DNA from: Pohlia nutans
Lineage: Eukaryota > Streptophyta > Bryopsida > Bryales > Mniaceae
Direction of reading: 5' to 3'
Assembly: GCA_022496805.1 (NCBI GenBank)
Contig: CM040093.1
Coordinates: 9,014,213-9,078,212 of the forward strand
DNA length: 64,000 nt
The notes below the pieces were generated by a model, which was not told the origin of the DNA, did not search any database, and saw only the letters and a list, made by a program, of their open reading frames with translations. The position numbers and the translations under genes were made by a program. Each line of letters starts with the position of its first letter. Position 1 is the first letter of the stretch. This document shows, one piece after another, positions 20,802-33,434 of this stretch.

Positions 20802-21926
20802 GGTATAGTTACCTTAGTTACACATGCCGAGTCACATGCATTCTTACATCCAGGGGAGAGGAAAAAAAAAAGGGTACACACTCCCCACTCCCCCTTCACT
20901 GCATGGAGCCCCAACCGAGGCAGGCAATTGCCAAGGCATTCAGAGTGAATGAATGTTCAAGCGTGCCAAAGGCTCCCCAGTCACAACTGCAACTGAACCC
21001 TGCCCTGAGGCCCCAAGTACTGGCAGTAAAGAGCCGCATTGATGATGGAGCCCAGTACGGTGACAGGGCCTCCCACAGCCACAGGGTAGGGTAGTAGGTT
21101 GGGGCCCAGCAAGCACCATTACTCCTCATTATGGTCCCTTGTACCGGGCCCAACAAACCCCGACCCCCCGCGTGGCGCCTCCCCATTGGCCCCGACCCCT
21201 TCCTTCCCCCCCGCTCCTTGGACTTTTCCGGTCCGATCCATCGGCCCTATTGCTCTAAGTTATCTATCTAGGGTTTGTTTGTTTGAGCGAATGTCTGTTT
21301 GTCTGAGCACTTCTCGATCCTTCCCTTTCCATTCTTGCACACTCCTATCTCCCGCCCCTTCTTTTGCGGTGTAGGCGACAACCGAAGCAGCTTGGAAGAA
21401 GGGGCAGTCCCGATCGTAAGTGTTTTTTTGTTCAGTTTTTTGGTTTAGAAACAGCCATCCTTACTTTACTTTAGTTTAGTTTTCTCGCCTGCTCTCATTC
21501 ATCCGTTTTCATTTTCTTCCTCATTTTCTTCCTCTTTCCCTTTTCCCCCTTTCTCGTGGTCTCCGCCCCCTCTTAAACCCCAAATTCAGTAAGTCAGCTC
21601 GGAATTGCAAGGAATGTCGGAGATTCAATTCTGTTGGTTTCTTGAATTTTTTTTTGAATTTCGAAGGAGCGAGAGGTTTGTGAGAAAAAGGATTGGTTTT
21701 TTTGTAGTGGTCTGCATTGGTTAAGACGCCGGGGATTTTTGAAGATTTTGAACACGGGGATGATGGGGGAATTTGAAATGCAGGGTCGTTGATCGCAGTG
21801 AGGTTGTTAATGGGGAAGATTTGAGCGATCACTCAGCCGTTATAATTCCCGGGGGACTGGAGTACGTCGTCGATCGTCGTGCAGATGGTTTTTGGTTCGA
21901 GTTCGTTGTTTTTGTAGTTCGTCGGG
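20802..21926 (+). promoter_or_regulatory. Promoter and 5' leader region of the PHD-SAP30 gene
   Basis: GC content rises from about 20,880. GGGCCCA-type words occur at about 21,105 and 21,149, resembling plant site II (TGGGCC) promoter elements. A 5' UTR intron is plausible: donor GTAAGTG at 21,416 and acceptor ATGCAG ending at 21,783. An in-frame stop at 21,915 precedes the start codon. The transcription start cannot be fixed. Confidence 0.45.
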
Positions 21927-23715
21927 ATGTTTTCGCGGCACCTTTGCTCGAATCCCCATTGCAAGCGCACGTCGCCGGGGGATGGACCGTGAGTTCTACT
22001 CTTTTTCTCTTTTGATTTTTGAGCTTGAAGAAACGAAACACAGACAGACGTACTAGTGGGGGTAATTAAACTGTTGGAAGGAGCAGTTAGCTTTTTGATC
22101 TTGTACAATTAGGATCTCGTTACCGTTACAGGAATCAATGTGGGTTCTGTAGATTCTTCCAAGAATCCAAATGGCGGTTGTTTCAAATTTTGCATTTGGG
22201 GAATTCTTGGCTTTGCGGGGTCAGAACTCTTGGAGGGTTAAGTTCATGACACGTCGGGTATATATAATAACTGCAGGACTTGTCGGTGGCATGTTCGGAA
22301 TTATGGAAGCCAAAAGGACCCCAAACATGTTACCCTGTGTAATGCTTGCAAGATCAACTTTGATCAGGTGATTCCTCGATCTCCCTATGTTTGTGAAAGT
22401 GGAAACCGGAAGATTTGGATTATAATAAGATCCTTAGCGTTGAATTCTACTATGCGTCTAATTTAAGGTTTTCTGGATTGATTGCAGGGAAAGTATTGTC
22501 CTTTTTGCGTGCAAATCTACCGGGAGAAAGATCCTGACAGCTTCGACGGGAAGGAGGTACTGAAGGGTTCAAACTCCGCATCGTGTTCTCCGCATTAGGA
22601 CCTTTGATATTTAGTAGTCGTAGATCAGGGTATTCATTTTCATTGATGGGTCAACTTTGTGTTGCAGTGGGTAGGCTGTGACAACCGAACATGTCGTCGC
22701 TGGGTACATGTGGAATGCGAAATTGGTGGAGGTAACCAAGTGGATTCAACAGCATTTTACCTCTGTCCCAGCTGCAGAGAGGTACTTGGAAATGTACTTG
22801 CAAATGTTCATGCATGTTTATATAATTATTACCTTTGAAGGAAGTTTGAATCGAGGACTCATGTAGTATTTTCTATTGCTGCTTTTTTGGCTTTGATATT
22901 CAGAATGCCCAGGAATTTGGTGATAGAAAGCGATGTGGTCGTTTGCCTGCTCAGGAACAACAACCAGTCGTTTCGTCCTCTCAGGCTCAGATGGACAACA
23001 GTTCATCGGTGAGTTCATGGACCATCAATCTTCCTACTTCAAAATATATCCGTTTTTGTTCTTAGCTTGACAATTCGAATATGTAGATAATTCGGTGATG
23101 TATGTATTGCTCTGCAGGATCATGAACAAAAGCCAAAGATGCCGCTTTCCTTGAGAAGCACACGACGACCCTTGCAAGTGGATCTTTCGAAACTGGAGGT
23201 CAGCTTTTCTTCATTTTGTTGAATTTTGTATTTATCAGAAAACTTACACTGTAGTTTGTCCGTGCTTGTGGTCCCATCTTTGTTTCTGATGTGTGTACAC
23301 TTTCTGTGACATTGGCAGACATCATCACTGAAGCGGTACAGACGGGTCTACAACTTGAGGGAAGTAGCGAGCAGCTGCAAGGTACTGACACTATTTTTCC
23401 TTGTCAAGATTCGATGCTAAGATTCACGTTTCTTATTTGCTAATATTTTTCAATTCTGTATTGTAACAGGAGGAGCTAGTTCCAGCTGTTGCACAACATT
23501 TTGCTGCTCAGGTATGGTGTTTAGGCTTAACATTCTTCTACTACATTTCTTAGACCTGGAATTCTCTTAGTCTTTTATCTCACGACTGGCAAGTTTTGCA
23601 GGTTGTGGAGGAAAATGAGACGCTGCTTTCCTTTGCATTTTTCCTCAAGAAACAGCAATCTTTTGCAACTTCGTCTTTGACGCAGCATCAGGTTGCTCAT
23701 CCAGTGGCGAAATGA
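21927..23715 (+). CDS. GATA-like/PHD finger/SAP30-domain protein
   Basis: Nine exons: 21927-21988, 22277-22367, 22488-22556, 22668-22781, 22904-23008, 23118-23198, 23319-23381, 23470-23511 and 23602-23715. All have GT-AG borders and agreeing phases, giving 246 residues. Residues 7-45 form a zinc motif (C7, C12, C42, C45, with LCNAC as in GATA fingers). Residues 55-110 form a C4HC3 PHD finger (C55, C58, C78, C83, H88, C91, C107, C110). A Ser/Gln-rich linker follows. Residues 177-226 (LKRYRRVYNL ... EETLLSF-like) match the Sin3-binding domain of SAP30. By family, SAP30 bridges histone deacetylases to the Sin3 scaffold, and PHD fingers often read histone H3, so a chromatin-repressor role is inferred. 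The start is the first ATG after an in-frame stop. Introns are 88-288 nt. Confidence 0.85.
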
Positions 23716-26700
23716 GGCCATCCAGTGCAGAGAGGAACGTACCCATACATCGTTTTGGTTTTCAACTATGTCAGGCACTCCGCTCTCATTCTTGTATCTG
23801 TAACAGAGACTCTGCGCTATCTATAACATGCAGCTTTTTAGCCACTCCTGTAGGTTAGGTGTAACATATGGCGATGAAACTACTTACTTAGCTGAGATTG
23901 AAGTGTAACTGCTTGAAATGTCACATCGGACTTAATTTCGTTTTTTCCTTTGGAGAACAGAACTCTTACAGGCGTTACTTTCAGACATTATACAGGCTTT
24001 AGTCCGAGATTTTGATCACTCGCTCTCTCCTAGCTAAGAGCGTAAATATATGCTTCAAAGACTGTGTCCTCCAGGTGGAGGAGAACATCTGGCATCAAAT
24101 GATCATTTTCCTTGTTTCCGACTTCATCTTGGTCACCTTAGAGCATTTACAGTTCAAAAACTGACATACTGACCAATGGATCTGGTTGTGTAGACTTGGA
24201 TTGATTGAAGCTTGTTGCAATGGTTTTGTTTTCAGTGATCTGAAATGTAGCGGAGAATACCACAGTTAGCAAACAATCTGACTAATACATTTTTAATGCT
24301 AACTTTCAGTTGGCTAAATTTACTGTCAGGTGGAAGAAGTCAATGTCGGACGTTTGTCAGACAAAATTTTAAAGATTGAACATAATGAAGGGTGCTGTTT
24401 GTAAAAATTTACGTGGGCAGCATGAAATTGAAAAGACATGGGTACCGGTACAGGCATGGATGTTAAACCGACCATTTAAGCTGCTCTGGTTGGAAGATTT
24501 TGGAAATCAACCCTGGTCTATATTTGGCTGATAGATGAGAGTCATGAATAAAAATTGATTTTTTTTTTCAAATGGAATGTAATTCTACAAATTTTGAAAG
24601 TAGAAAGGTAGTCGTACACTCATACCCCACTTGTGACATGTAGGTGGTGTTTTTTCTAGTGTTCTAGAATCCCCGAAGTTTTTCACATGAAGAAGGTTAT
24701 GATTGAACATCAGTTGGTTTTAGGTTCTTTGGGTGGTGGTTGTTGAAGGCACCTACATGACCAGAAAGAATGATGACCAGAATATATGAGGATTTGAACT
24801 AAAAGCATTGCATATTTTCTCTAAATATTCGTACATATGTATATCTGGTATTGATGGAAGGAGGGTTTGAAAATTTGTAATGTGCGACTTCAAATAAGGT
24901 AGGGATATCTAAAATTGTCACTTTTGATGCTGAGCATAACTCTTACCATTGAACTGCTCCAAATGAAAGGATTCTACCAAACCAAAATATGCATTATTTA
25001 GATATTTGGAACATCACGAAGTTTCAAATTTTCACTGGTAGAGGACTTAAATGAGCTATTAAACAGATTTTAAGATGTACATTTTTTAATCATTATGTAA
25101 GTTATCCATTGATGGCAATTTTGGGTTAGTGGTAATTATGGTTAGTTCCTATCCTACCTGTATTCTCCGACAACTGAATGCTGCTGATGAAAACGGACGT
25201 ACAGATGTACACTTCACAACTAATTCATATGATTCACCTCAGATTTTGCTAGCTACTGAAACTGTTTTCGGTACCTTGATTATAAATGGGGAGTTGCAGT
25301 AAGGATTTAAAGTCATTAAATGTTGTTGGTAGTTGTCAGTGCTTCATTTTCCTGGCCAAAAATATCGCCAGATTCCTCTCAAATATATGTCCGCCCTCTT
25401 TTCATAAGGAAAAGATGGAAGAAATTTTGGTTGTTTTTTACCAGATTCAAAACGAAAAAAGAGAGAAAAAACAGTTAATTATAATATAATATAAATATAT
25501 TATTATTATTATTACAAATGAAGGAATTTCATTGCAAGAAAAGGAACCAATAGACACCACCCCAGCCGGGAGTGTTGGGTCCAAGCATCTTTACCATCCC
25601 TTTTGTTTGTAGATGAAAAGTGTTGTGGGCCTTTTTGAATAATTTTCAAGGGTACAATTTTACCATATCAAGTAAAAGGGCACATCAATTTAGTTTTACT
25701 GAAGTTTATTCTACATTTAATTATACGTTAAGGAAGGTAATTTGTTTTGTTTATATGTTACATTGAGATCTTCCGGATTGTGCATCCGCTGGACGCATTC
25801 TTGGTATCGCCAAAAAGCCCTCGACAAGAAAGGGTGCACCAAAGTTGTTTCATGGCTTTTGAACATATAGTGTGAAAGTTATGGATTTGTAATCAAATTT
25901 TGTCAACAGAAATTGAATTAAATTATGTATAAATTATTTTAGAGAAAAGAAAGAAAGTAGAAGCATGGTAAAATCACAGGGAACAATAGGCCAACCGCCA
26001 ACGGCACTAGTTCTACTTATGATTGGTCCATTGACTATTTGTGGGACACAGAGAGACCCATTTTCACCTAAAGACCTTTTAAAATGTAGAAACGGATTTC
26101 TTGCACATGCTCTTTCCTCATGCTCTGAGAGCATCCCCACTGTGGCTCTCTAAAATCAACGCGGCAACGACAGCGATTTTCAGACCCTTGCTCTACTAAC
26201 ATATCATTGCAGCTACTAACATCTTTCCAGCCTGCTGCATGCCCATGTACGTCAAACCGGGAGATCCAACTAAGCACCACTGAATGATGAGTGAGCTCTA
26301 AAGCCAAAGAGCACATAGTATACGGTCCATCATTGAATCCCATGAAACTAAAACATCACAAAGGAGTCCCAAAGAAGCAGCATACAACATTCCATGCCGG
26401 ACTGCCAGGGCCAAAGTGGCAATAGGCGGTGTCACGGGGCTTTCAAGAAGCTTGAGAACCCGGGGAGAGAATTCAGGAGCCAATCATGGCCATTCTCCAC
26501 GAACCAGGCTGTGACAGGTGCCTCTTGAATGCGTCTGAGTAGCGATTTACCTGCGGAGGAGAAGAATGAAGCTTCTCAATCTTCAGAGAACAGGTCCTCC
26601 ACAATTCAAGGAGGAAGTGCTATGTACCCATTCTAAGTCTCCTTGCAGTTTCTTACACCAAGAGCTCTAAGAGGTGTACTAGTGAGTCTGAATCTAGCTG

Positions 26701-27100
26701 AACCTGTGCATGCGTGGCATATTGCACCAAGTAAGTTGTACTTGTAGTCTGAACAGGCTAGGTCTGCACCTATACATGTTTGTACGAGTGTTAGGAGAGC
26801 GCGAAACTGGACGCAGGGAAATTGGCTCAAGTGCTCAACCGCGAGTTGGGGAGCGATATTGTACTGCAATGACCATTTCAAATAATGGAATTATGTCACA
26901 TCTGTTCTTAAGTCTCACCACCCATCATACTATACCAAGCAACCTATTGGCTGCAGTACCTACTATTCATCAATTGGCAATATAATGTGAAGAACACAAA
27001 CTGTCTATTGTGCTCAAAATTTCCAATGTTTTCTCTTTCATATTATCATACATGAAAATACCTCTCTCATGCACTGAATTTAATAAGATATGGCCCAGGT
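23716..27100. other. 3' flank and intergenic DNA without recognised genes
   Basis: The first few hundred bases are presumably the 3' UTR of the PHD-SAP30 gene. An ATT/AAT-rich stretch lies at 25,480-25,515. 26,130-26,900 is less AT-rich and carries overlapping short frames on both strands, but I found no spliceable coding structure or recognisable domain; it may be a decayed gene or old transposon. Confidence 0.5.
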
Positions 27101-27311
27101 GGGTGATGGCCTGATATGGGTACCCCTCCAAAAATAGTGTGATTTTCAGAACATTGGAAAATTACAAAATTTAGAGGACCATGTTAGACACCATGACTGC
27201 AACTATATACATGGTGTTAAAGACAGAATTTCTAGCACACATAAAACGAGTTAGACATAAGTCACACTATATGAGACGCGTAAAAGTGGTACCCATATCA
27301 AGCCATTCCCT
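27101..27311. mobile_element. MITE family G with 4-bp duplication, copy 2
   Basis: A 211-bp element with left terminus GGGTGATGGCCTGATATGGG and a matching, slightly diverged right terminus, flanked by AGGT on both sides (27097-27100, 27312-27315). It is related to 10,999-11,230 through both ends and parts of the interior. Confidence 0.82.
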
Positions 27312-27814
27312 AGGTTCATATACTCGATCATGGGGTTCTTGACATTTTTCCTACATGCACATGCCAAAGTTCAATATTTCATTTGTGAAATGATTCAAAC
27401 TTGTAATTAGGCAAAATCTAACTCTATAAAGACAACTGCCAATAGATGACTTTTTTCTTACTGTTGAATAACTTTTATTCGCTATGTTGAATAATCATAG
27501 GTCGTTATGGTGCTTGATGAACACAGACATAGGCCCATCCTTTCAATGGTGAGGTTATGAACTCGTTAACTAAGATTGCCAAAATTTAAAACATCTTGCA
27601 AGGATTTAAATTTTTTATTTTTTATTTATTTTTAAATTTATTTTACACTTCCTTATGCTCTTAAGTACTTTTTGAGATTTAACGAATCAAAATAAGATAG
27701 TTTCCTCATTCCCATGACTTTCAAATGTTGAGTGTATTTATTAATATAAAATTTATAACCGGAAAAATTGGGATTATTGTCCCCATTTTGAAAAGCATTT
27801 CAACACACTAAAAT

Positions 27815-27851
<37 letters not shown>

Positions 27852-28309
27852 GGATACCTTATGAAAAAGTTATGCATTATTAAAGGCTTTTTTGGTAGAT
27901 TTTCCAAAGTTTTTGACTTTATGATTCTTCAACTACTACACATTTCCTCAACTCTTCAACTATTGCACATTTCTTCCACTCTAGTTTTAGCCTATCCATG
28001 GGAATGGAGAAACTACTTTATTAATTCTAAATGCACGTTATTTAAGATGGATCAAACTTCTTCTAAACTTTGTGTACAACAATGTACACTACTTGGCAGT
28101 TAAGATATGGACACATCCAACATTTCGAAATTAAGACAAATGCAACTTCAAATTGGAGCTACATGCTCCAAAGATTAAAAATATACATGGTTGTATGGTG
28201 AAGCCAACATTCGTTCTATGCACTGAACGGGGAGTTTTCCAAGGGAACCACCTAAAATCCAATATTTTACAAAAGCAATCGGTTTTAGAGAAGAACCCAT
28301 CCGGTTATT
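27312..28309. other. AT-rich intergenic DNA
   Basis: It contains a TA run at 27,823-27,849. Short frames only; no gene recognised. Confidence 0.55.
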
Positions 28310-28478
28310 ACATATCTCACCCTCCGTGGAAAAAGAAAACTGGCTAAAAATAGTCATTCTGGATCCTACATTATTGAATGTAATAAAACAATAAAACTCA
28401 ATTTCTGAGCAATCTAGGAAAGCCACCCCAAATTCTATTTTTAGCCAGTTTAGTTTTTCCACGGAGGGTGAGATATGT
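28310..28478. mobile_element. Hairpin MITE, Stowaway-like
   Basis: 44-nt arms (28310-28353 and 28435-28478) are near-perfect inverted repeats containing CTCACCCTCCGTGG. The flanking TA dinucleotides and CCCTCCGT core resemble Stowaway (Tc1/mariner) MITEs, whose ends read CTCCCTCCGT. The total length of 169 bp fits the group. Assignment by resemblance only. Confidence 0.7.
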
Positions 28479-29292
28479 GTCACCTAGGTAGCACCCGAGT
28501 ATCACAGAATTTATCCAGATTTTAACTTAAAACTATAAGTTTCAACCAGTAATTTGACAATTTCATTCGGCTACCTGCCAGATCTTCCCGTACAAGGCAA
28601 CAAGGGAAATCATGTCCGTCTCTTCGTGTACGAGGACAGGGGAGGCGAAATGTACAGAGAGGGAAGATTTGAGGATTGGGTCACATATTTCAGGGTCAAA
28701 TAAATGAGGGATTAGTGTGTACAGCATGACAGAGCCTGGACGAGGGTGTCGTGTCAAGAAAGGGCGGAGGGGCAGAGGTTGCAACCGACGTGGTGAAAGC
28801 ACCAACCACCATAACTTAGATGAGCCTCAGGGCTGGGCAGCCTCATTCATGCCGATGGGCGACTGTATTATATGGCTTACAGTACGTACCAAGTACTGTA
28901 CAGACGAGTTCCTGTACGTGAAGTGGAGTCCAACAGAATAGCCGAATACCTTACCTTAGCGTAGACTCCTCCTCCGTGCTCGATCGCTGAGATATGGCCC
29001 CAGATATGGTGTCTGCATTGTCACAAGGTGAATCTTCTGGCGATTGGAAGGTCAGTCGGTCAGTCAGTGGATCTTTGGCTTTTCCTTGCAACTCACTCCA
29101 CATGATCTCCGTCCTACATGATCATCACAATTGTACAGTACATGAACATAACAGCCTTCCCTGAAGAGCCATGCATACTTGCCGTATGCCCCCTTATGAC
29201 AGTAACAGAAAATTACAGTACTTCTCGGACTAGCTAAATTCTTGCTGACTCAGGGATCATTTTATTTCTATTCTTGTTTTTAAATTTTGACA
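28479..29292. other. Intergenic DNA without recognised genes
   Basis: 28,560-28,960 is less AT-rich with short overlapping frames on both strands, none recognisable. No RNA gene seen. Confidence 0.5.
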
Positions 29293-29520
29293 CATAAGGT
29301 AGGAGCACCCAATTCCGACAGTGTACCCAATGCCGATAATTTCTTGACATGCTAGTCATCCTAGAACGTAAATCTAGGTAGACCATAGATAGCTTATCAT
29401 TTTGGTCAACAAACAATAAGGGCTCTATGACGTGCTTAGATTTGCGTTCTGAAATGACTACCTTGTGTAGAAATTATCGGTATTGGGTACACTGTCGGAA
29501 TTGGGTGCTCCTACCTTATG
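29293..29520. mobile_element. MITE with about 50-bp terminal inverted repeats
   Basis: A 228-bp foldback element. Its ends, starting CATAAGGTAGGAGCACCCAA and running on for about 50 nt, are inverted repeats with very few mismatches. The border ATAAGG/CCTTAT is itself palindromic, so the target duplication (TA, TAA or none) cannot be set. It lies directly beside the next MITE. Confidence 0.8.
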
Positions 29521-29531
29521 ATGGGTCCATT

Positions 29532-30692
29532 CATAACATTCAGTAGCATTCATGCCTAGTGCCTTTCCTTCATGCACGCTGCTCCATCTGTCCACTTAGG
29601 GGCGGTTTACACTACGGACCAAGAGTTGTAACCAAGGAAAATGGATTAATTCCATGGTCACACTTCATGGTCACACTTCAAAAAAAATGTAATTTTTAAA
29701 GCCCTTGGGCCTCTCACTAAGTGTAAACTGAAATTGGACCGGGACTTAAAAAAATAATAAAATGGCATTTCAAGCCCATGGTCTCCTCGTTCGGCAATGA
29801 GAGAACCCTTTTTGCCTCTCTCACCACAAAATCCGAGGGACCCTTCAACATTATCCACTAGGCCTATTTCTAGGCCTTTGGAGGACCTCAACTCCTTTGG
29901 TCACTTTTCTTTTTTCCTTGTAGTGTAAACCCAAGTCCCCGGGTACGCAACTCCTATGTTATAAGCAGGGGGCATCGGCATTAAAACCGCTTAGAGGTTG
30001 GCTTTTGTAAAAATTATATCAAATTATATATAAAAAAAAAAAACAGATCAAAAAGTTAGGTGGAGACCAAATTAAATAAAATGAGATGTAGAAAATGTTG
30101 GGTTGCACACTTATTAAACAAAAGCTCCACATTGTATATAAAGAATTGAAACACCTATGTATAATTATTAAAATCCATACAAGAAGTTGCCTCCAATTAA
30201 AATTAAAGGTCATTTGCAATGATTTATTTATAATAAAAAAATAATTGAATTTTTATTAAAAAGCCCAAAAAGTTGGGTAGCTTGGCCTATGCTACATGTA
30301 TTAAAAAAACTCATATAATTAGGTTTTTAATGCTAAAATTGTCTTCAAAGAATATTTGTTTCCTGTATATAATTACATTTTTAGATTCTTGTTAGAAGGG
30401 CTAGAAGAGTTCCTTACATTAAAACAAGTTATATCACTTGAGATTGAACTAAAATGCAATATAAGTGATTATAATCAGGGGCATATAATACGGGAGTTGC
30501 GTACCCAGACCCAAGTCATCCCGGGACGAGTTGATGGAGCCAATCACAAATTTTAGAGTTGCATGGGACGAGTTCTTGGTCCGTAGTGTAAACCGCCCCT
30601 TAGCTACTGATGAAGTAATGTTGGGTGTGGAATATTCCACACCATCTGCTGTAGAGCCAAGGCAGGGACAATGCATGCTACCGAATGTTATG
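29532..30692. mobile_element. MITE family L, copy 2, interrupted by another element
   Basis: The outer ends CATAACATTCAGTAGC and GCTACCGAATGTTATG match those of the element at 9,944. About 1 kb of foreign sequence (29,599-30,599) is inserted inside. The remaining family L sequence is short and non-coding. Confidence 0.7.
29599..30599. mobile_element. PIF/Harbinger-like non-autonomous element
   Basis: A 1,001-bp element with terminal inverted repeats GGGGCGGTTTACACTACGG (continuing into ACCAAGA) and a perfect TTA on each side (29596-29598, 30600-30602). A 3-bp TWA duplication and G-rich ends are typical of PIF/Harbinger. The interior has a second inverted pair (GGGTACGCAACTCC near 29,940 and its complement near 30,497). 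No transposase frame is present. Confidence 0.8.
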
Positions 30693-31765
30693 TTCAAGCT
30701 ATTACGAGCTAAGGGTCCCTCGTTTTGAGTGCTTTAGAGAGTCCTTTTGAGAGTCCTTTGGAGAATCGTTAGAGACAAAAAAAAAGTCATGATTTTCAGT
30801 CAAAGAGCAAATTTTTAATGTATTGATTTCAATTCTCATTCACACAATCATCATTCTCATTCGATTATCTCAAAATTTCTACCAAAAAAGTGTTATTTAT
30901 CATTTAGAAAATTCCTTAGTGAGTCATTAAAACCACTGATGACAGAGCTATTTTAGTGCTTTTAATACCCAAATTTTTACAATATTGATTTCATCTTGTA
31001 CTATGTGTTTTATATACATGTTGCAAACATTAACATATCACTTTCCTTTCTAAAACAATTTAAATCAAACATCACATTCAAAGTGCCTCCAAAAAAGCAG
31101 TGAAAAAGCAGTGCTGAAAACTTAGCCAGTTTGTATTAGCTTAAATGGACCTTGATGCATTTATGTTGTGATGAAGGATGGTTAGATTGTTAGTAGGAAA
31201 AGGGATACCTGGAGCACCAAACTACTAGAGTTATCCATAAAGTCCCTCAAAAGTGGGTGAGTGGACTGTAGTTTGAGTGAATAGTGACATTGATCCTCAA
31301 AAAAGAACATGTGTCGGGCACTAAAAAAAACTGTGGATGCAAACTTTGAAAGCACCAAAATCGGTGCTAAAAAGCTTTTCACCCAAGTTTCTATTATTCA
31401 CCTTCACACATGAAGAAGGTCATTGCTAGCCCCTTTTCTGACAATAGATTCTCGCTATATATACCTAGACCGTCCCCACTCACCCATTCTTTTGATTTCC
31501 TAGAACTTCTCTCAATAGTTTTCGTTTCTCCAAATTTTAGTCAAACTAAGGCCCACTCAACCCTTTAGTTTACGGATAACTCTACTATGGTGCCACAGAA
31601 ATGGTCTTGTGGCATTTTTAAAGATTAGCACCCTAGTGCACTGGGACAAAAAAATTGATTGACCCTAGTATGCATTCACCCAAGGCTGGTAATTTTTATT
31701 TTGATACATATGATGCACTTGGGCTCCAACGAAGGACAAACATGGAGACAGACAGATTGTAACCT
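30693..31765. other. AT-rich intergenic DNA
   Basis: Short frames only; nothing recognised. Confidence 0.55.
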
Positions 31766-32380
31766 GGGTGAAAGCACGAAAAACTGTACCAAAAAGTTAG
31801 TCTGCTATACTAAAATCATAATTGTTTTGGTCAAAGGCCATAAATTTATATCAAAATATATTGTATTTTGGTTTTAATTTCATGAAGCCCTCTAGAGTTC
31901 TTATAGGTACTTGAACCCAAATTTTCAGAAACAAAATCTTCAAAAAAGTTTACAAAAAGTAGTGTTTGAAAATGAATGCCTAAATCCAATCTTGGTTGCA
32001 AAATTGATGGCCTTAAATACACTCAACATAAATATAATTTTTATGACCTTTGAGATAATGATAGAATCGAGGTCTTTGTCCAAAAAGAAAGTAGAAAAAA
32101 ATATGTTTTGATATACGTTTTGCTTGTTTTATATCAACTTTGTTGATTGTACGTAACTACTTTTTCAATTTTGGCCACTTCTATGTCAATAAAAAATTTA
32201 TAACTACTTATTGAAGATCATTTTCTCAAATTTTCTTGATAGACTTTATAAAACAATAGGTGTTTTATTTTATTGTTATTTAATCTTTTACAAAATTCAA
32301 ATTTATAATGTATTTTTGAACCCTGCATTGTTGAATGGTCATAAGAGTTAGAGGTGGTACACTTTTTCGTGCTTTCACCC
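31766..32380. mobile_element. MITE family I with 4-bp duplication, copy 2
   Basis: A 615-bp element with terminal inverted repeats GGGTGAAAGCACGAAAAA, flanked by ACCT on both sides (31762-31765, 32381-32384). The interior matches 16,538-17,148 in order (GGTCAAAGGCCATAAATT, then a TTATAGGTACTTGAA-like block). It is non-coding. Confidence 0.85.
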
Positions 32381-33434
32381 ACCTAGCATATTACTCTAAG
32401 GACAATACTCACGTAAACCTGGATTTCAAGATTTACCAATTGCAAGTCTTTATCAAGTAAAGTAAAAATATCATAAATAGAGACATCTCCAAGAACCATG
32501 TCATAGATTGATGTTGAAACCGTATTGTAGAGTGACCTTAAACCATTTTTAGGGAGAGTAGTGTCAACCAATTGGCCTCTTGTGTTTGGTCTATTTTGGA
32601 TAGAATGGTGGAGCATCCCATATATCCATTGAGGATCAACCTATTATCAGTTTAAAATAAGTTTAGGGCACGAGTAGGGTGTTTGACAAACTTTCCACCA
32701 TGAAAAATTGTAATATATATTTGGCAAAAAAAATATAGAATCACTTGTTTTTTCATGATTTCTTCTTCTCTATTTAGAAAAAATATGTTCTTGATCAAAT
32801 TCCATTTCTAAAATACAAAACACCTCGTTTTCTTGGTTTATAGTATTTCTACCTTACAAGTTGGACAGATGATAGAAGACATTGCTACTACAAAGAAACG
32901 TAATCTAATTATATACAACATTGTATTCTTCATTTCAAAATGTAATATATTGTTACATGATATTGAAAAAAGTTATATGCCAAACCGTCTAATATTGTAA
33001 AGGGTATTTTAAATGTGCTAATAAAAAACTTCTAAAGATTTTATTGACAAAAATTTAGGAACTCTTCAAGACTCTCTTTTGAAAATTCAAAGGAACAATC
33101 TATATGCTTGTTCATTGTTTATATTTAATTAAACAACCAAGATACTATATGAATTGTGCGGCTACAATGAATTTTTGGAAGAATATTACTAATCCAAACA
33201 AACCACTACCGGTACTTTAAAAAAATCAAATTTGCAATTTTGATTTTCTCCCACAAACTTGATTGCTTACTAAGAATAATTTAAATCCACTTTACATATT
33301 CTTATCCAGAGTCACTAGCTCTATTTACACAAGCTCTATTTTTTTTTCAAAATCTTTATATACCAGTAGAAGGTCAAAGTGTTTGAAAAGAGGATGATGA
33401 ACTGTAAAAAAAATAATTGATCACTTAGAGGGTT
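32381..33434. other. AT-rich intergenic DNA
   Basis: Only short frames, the longest 77 codons on the minus strand at 32,383-32,616 without recognisable motifs. Confidence 0.5.

Noticed and set aside
26068..26483. Overlapping minus-strand frames with hydrophobic stretches
   Set aside because: The two frames overlap in different phases and neither can be extended by splicing; no family recognised.
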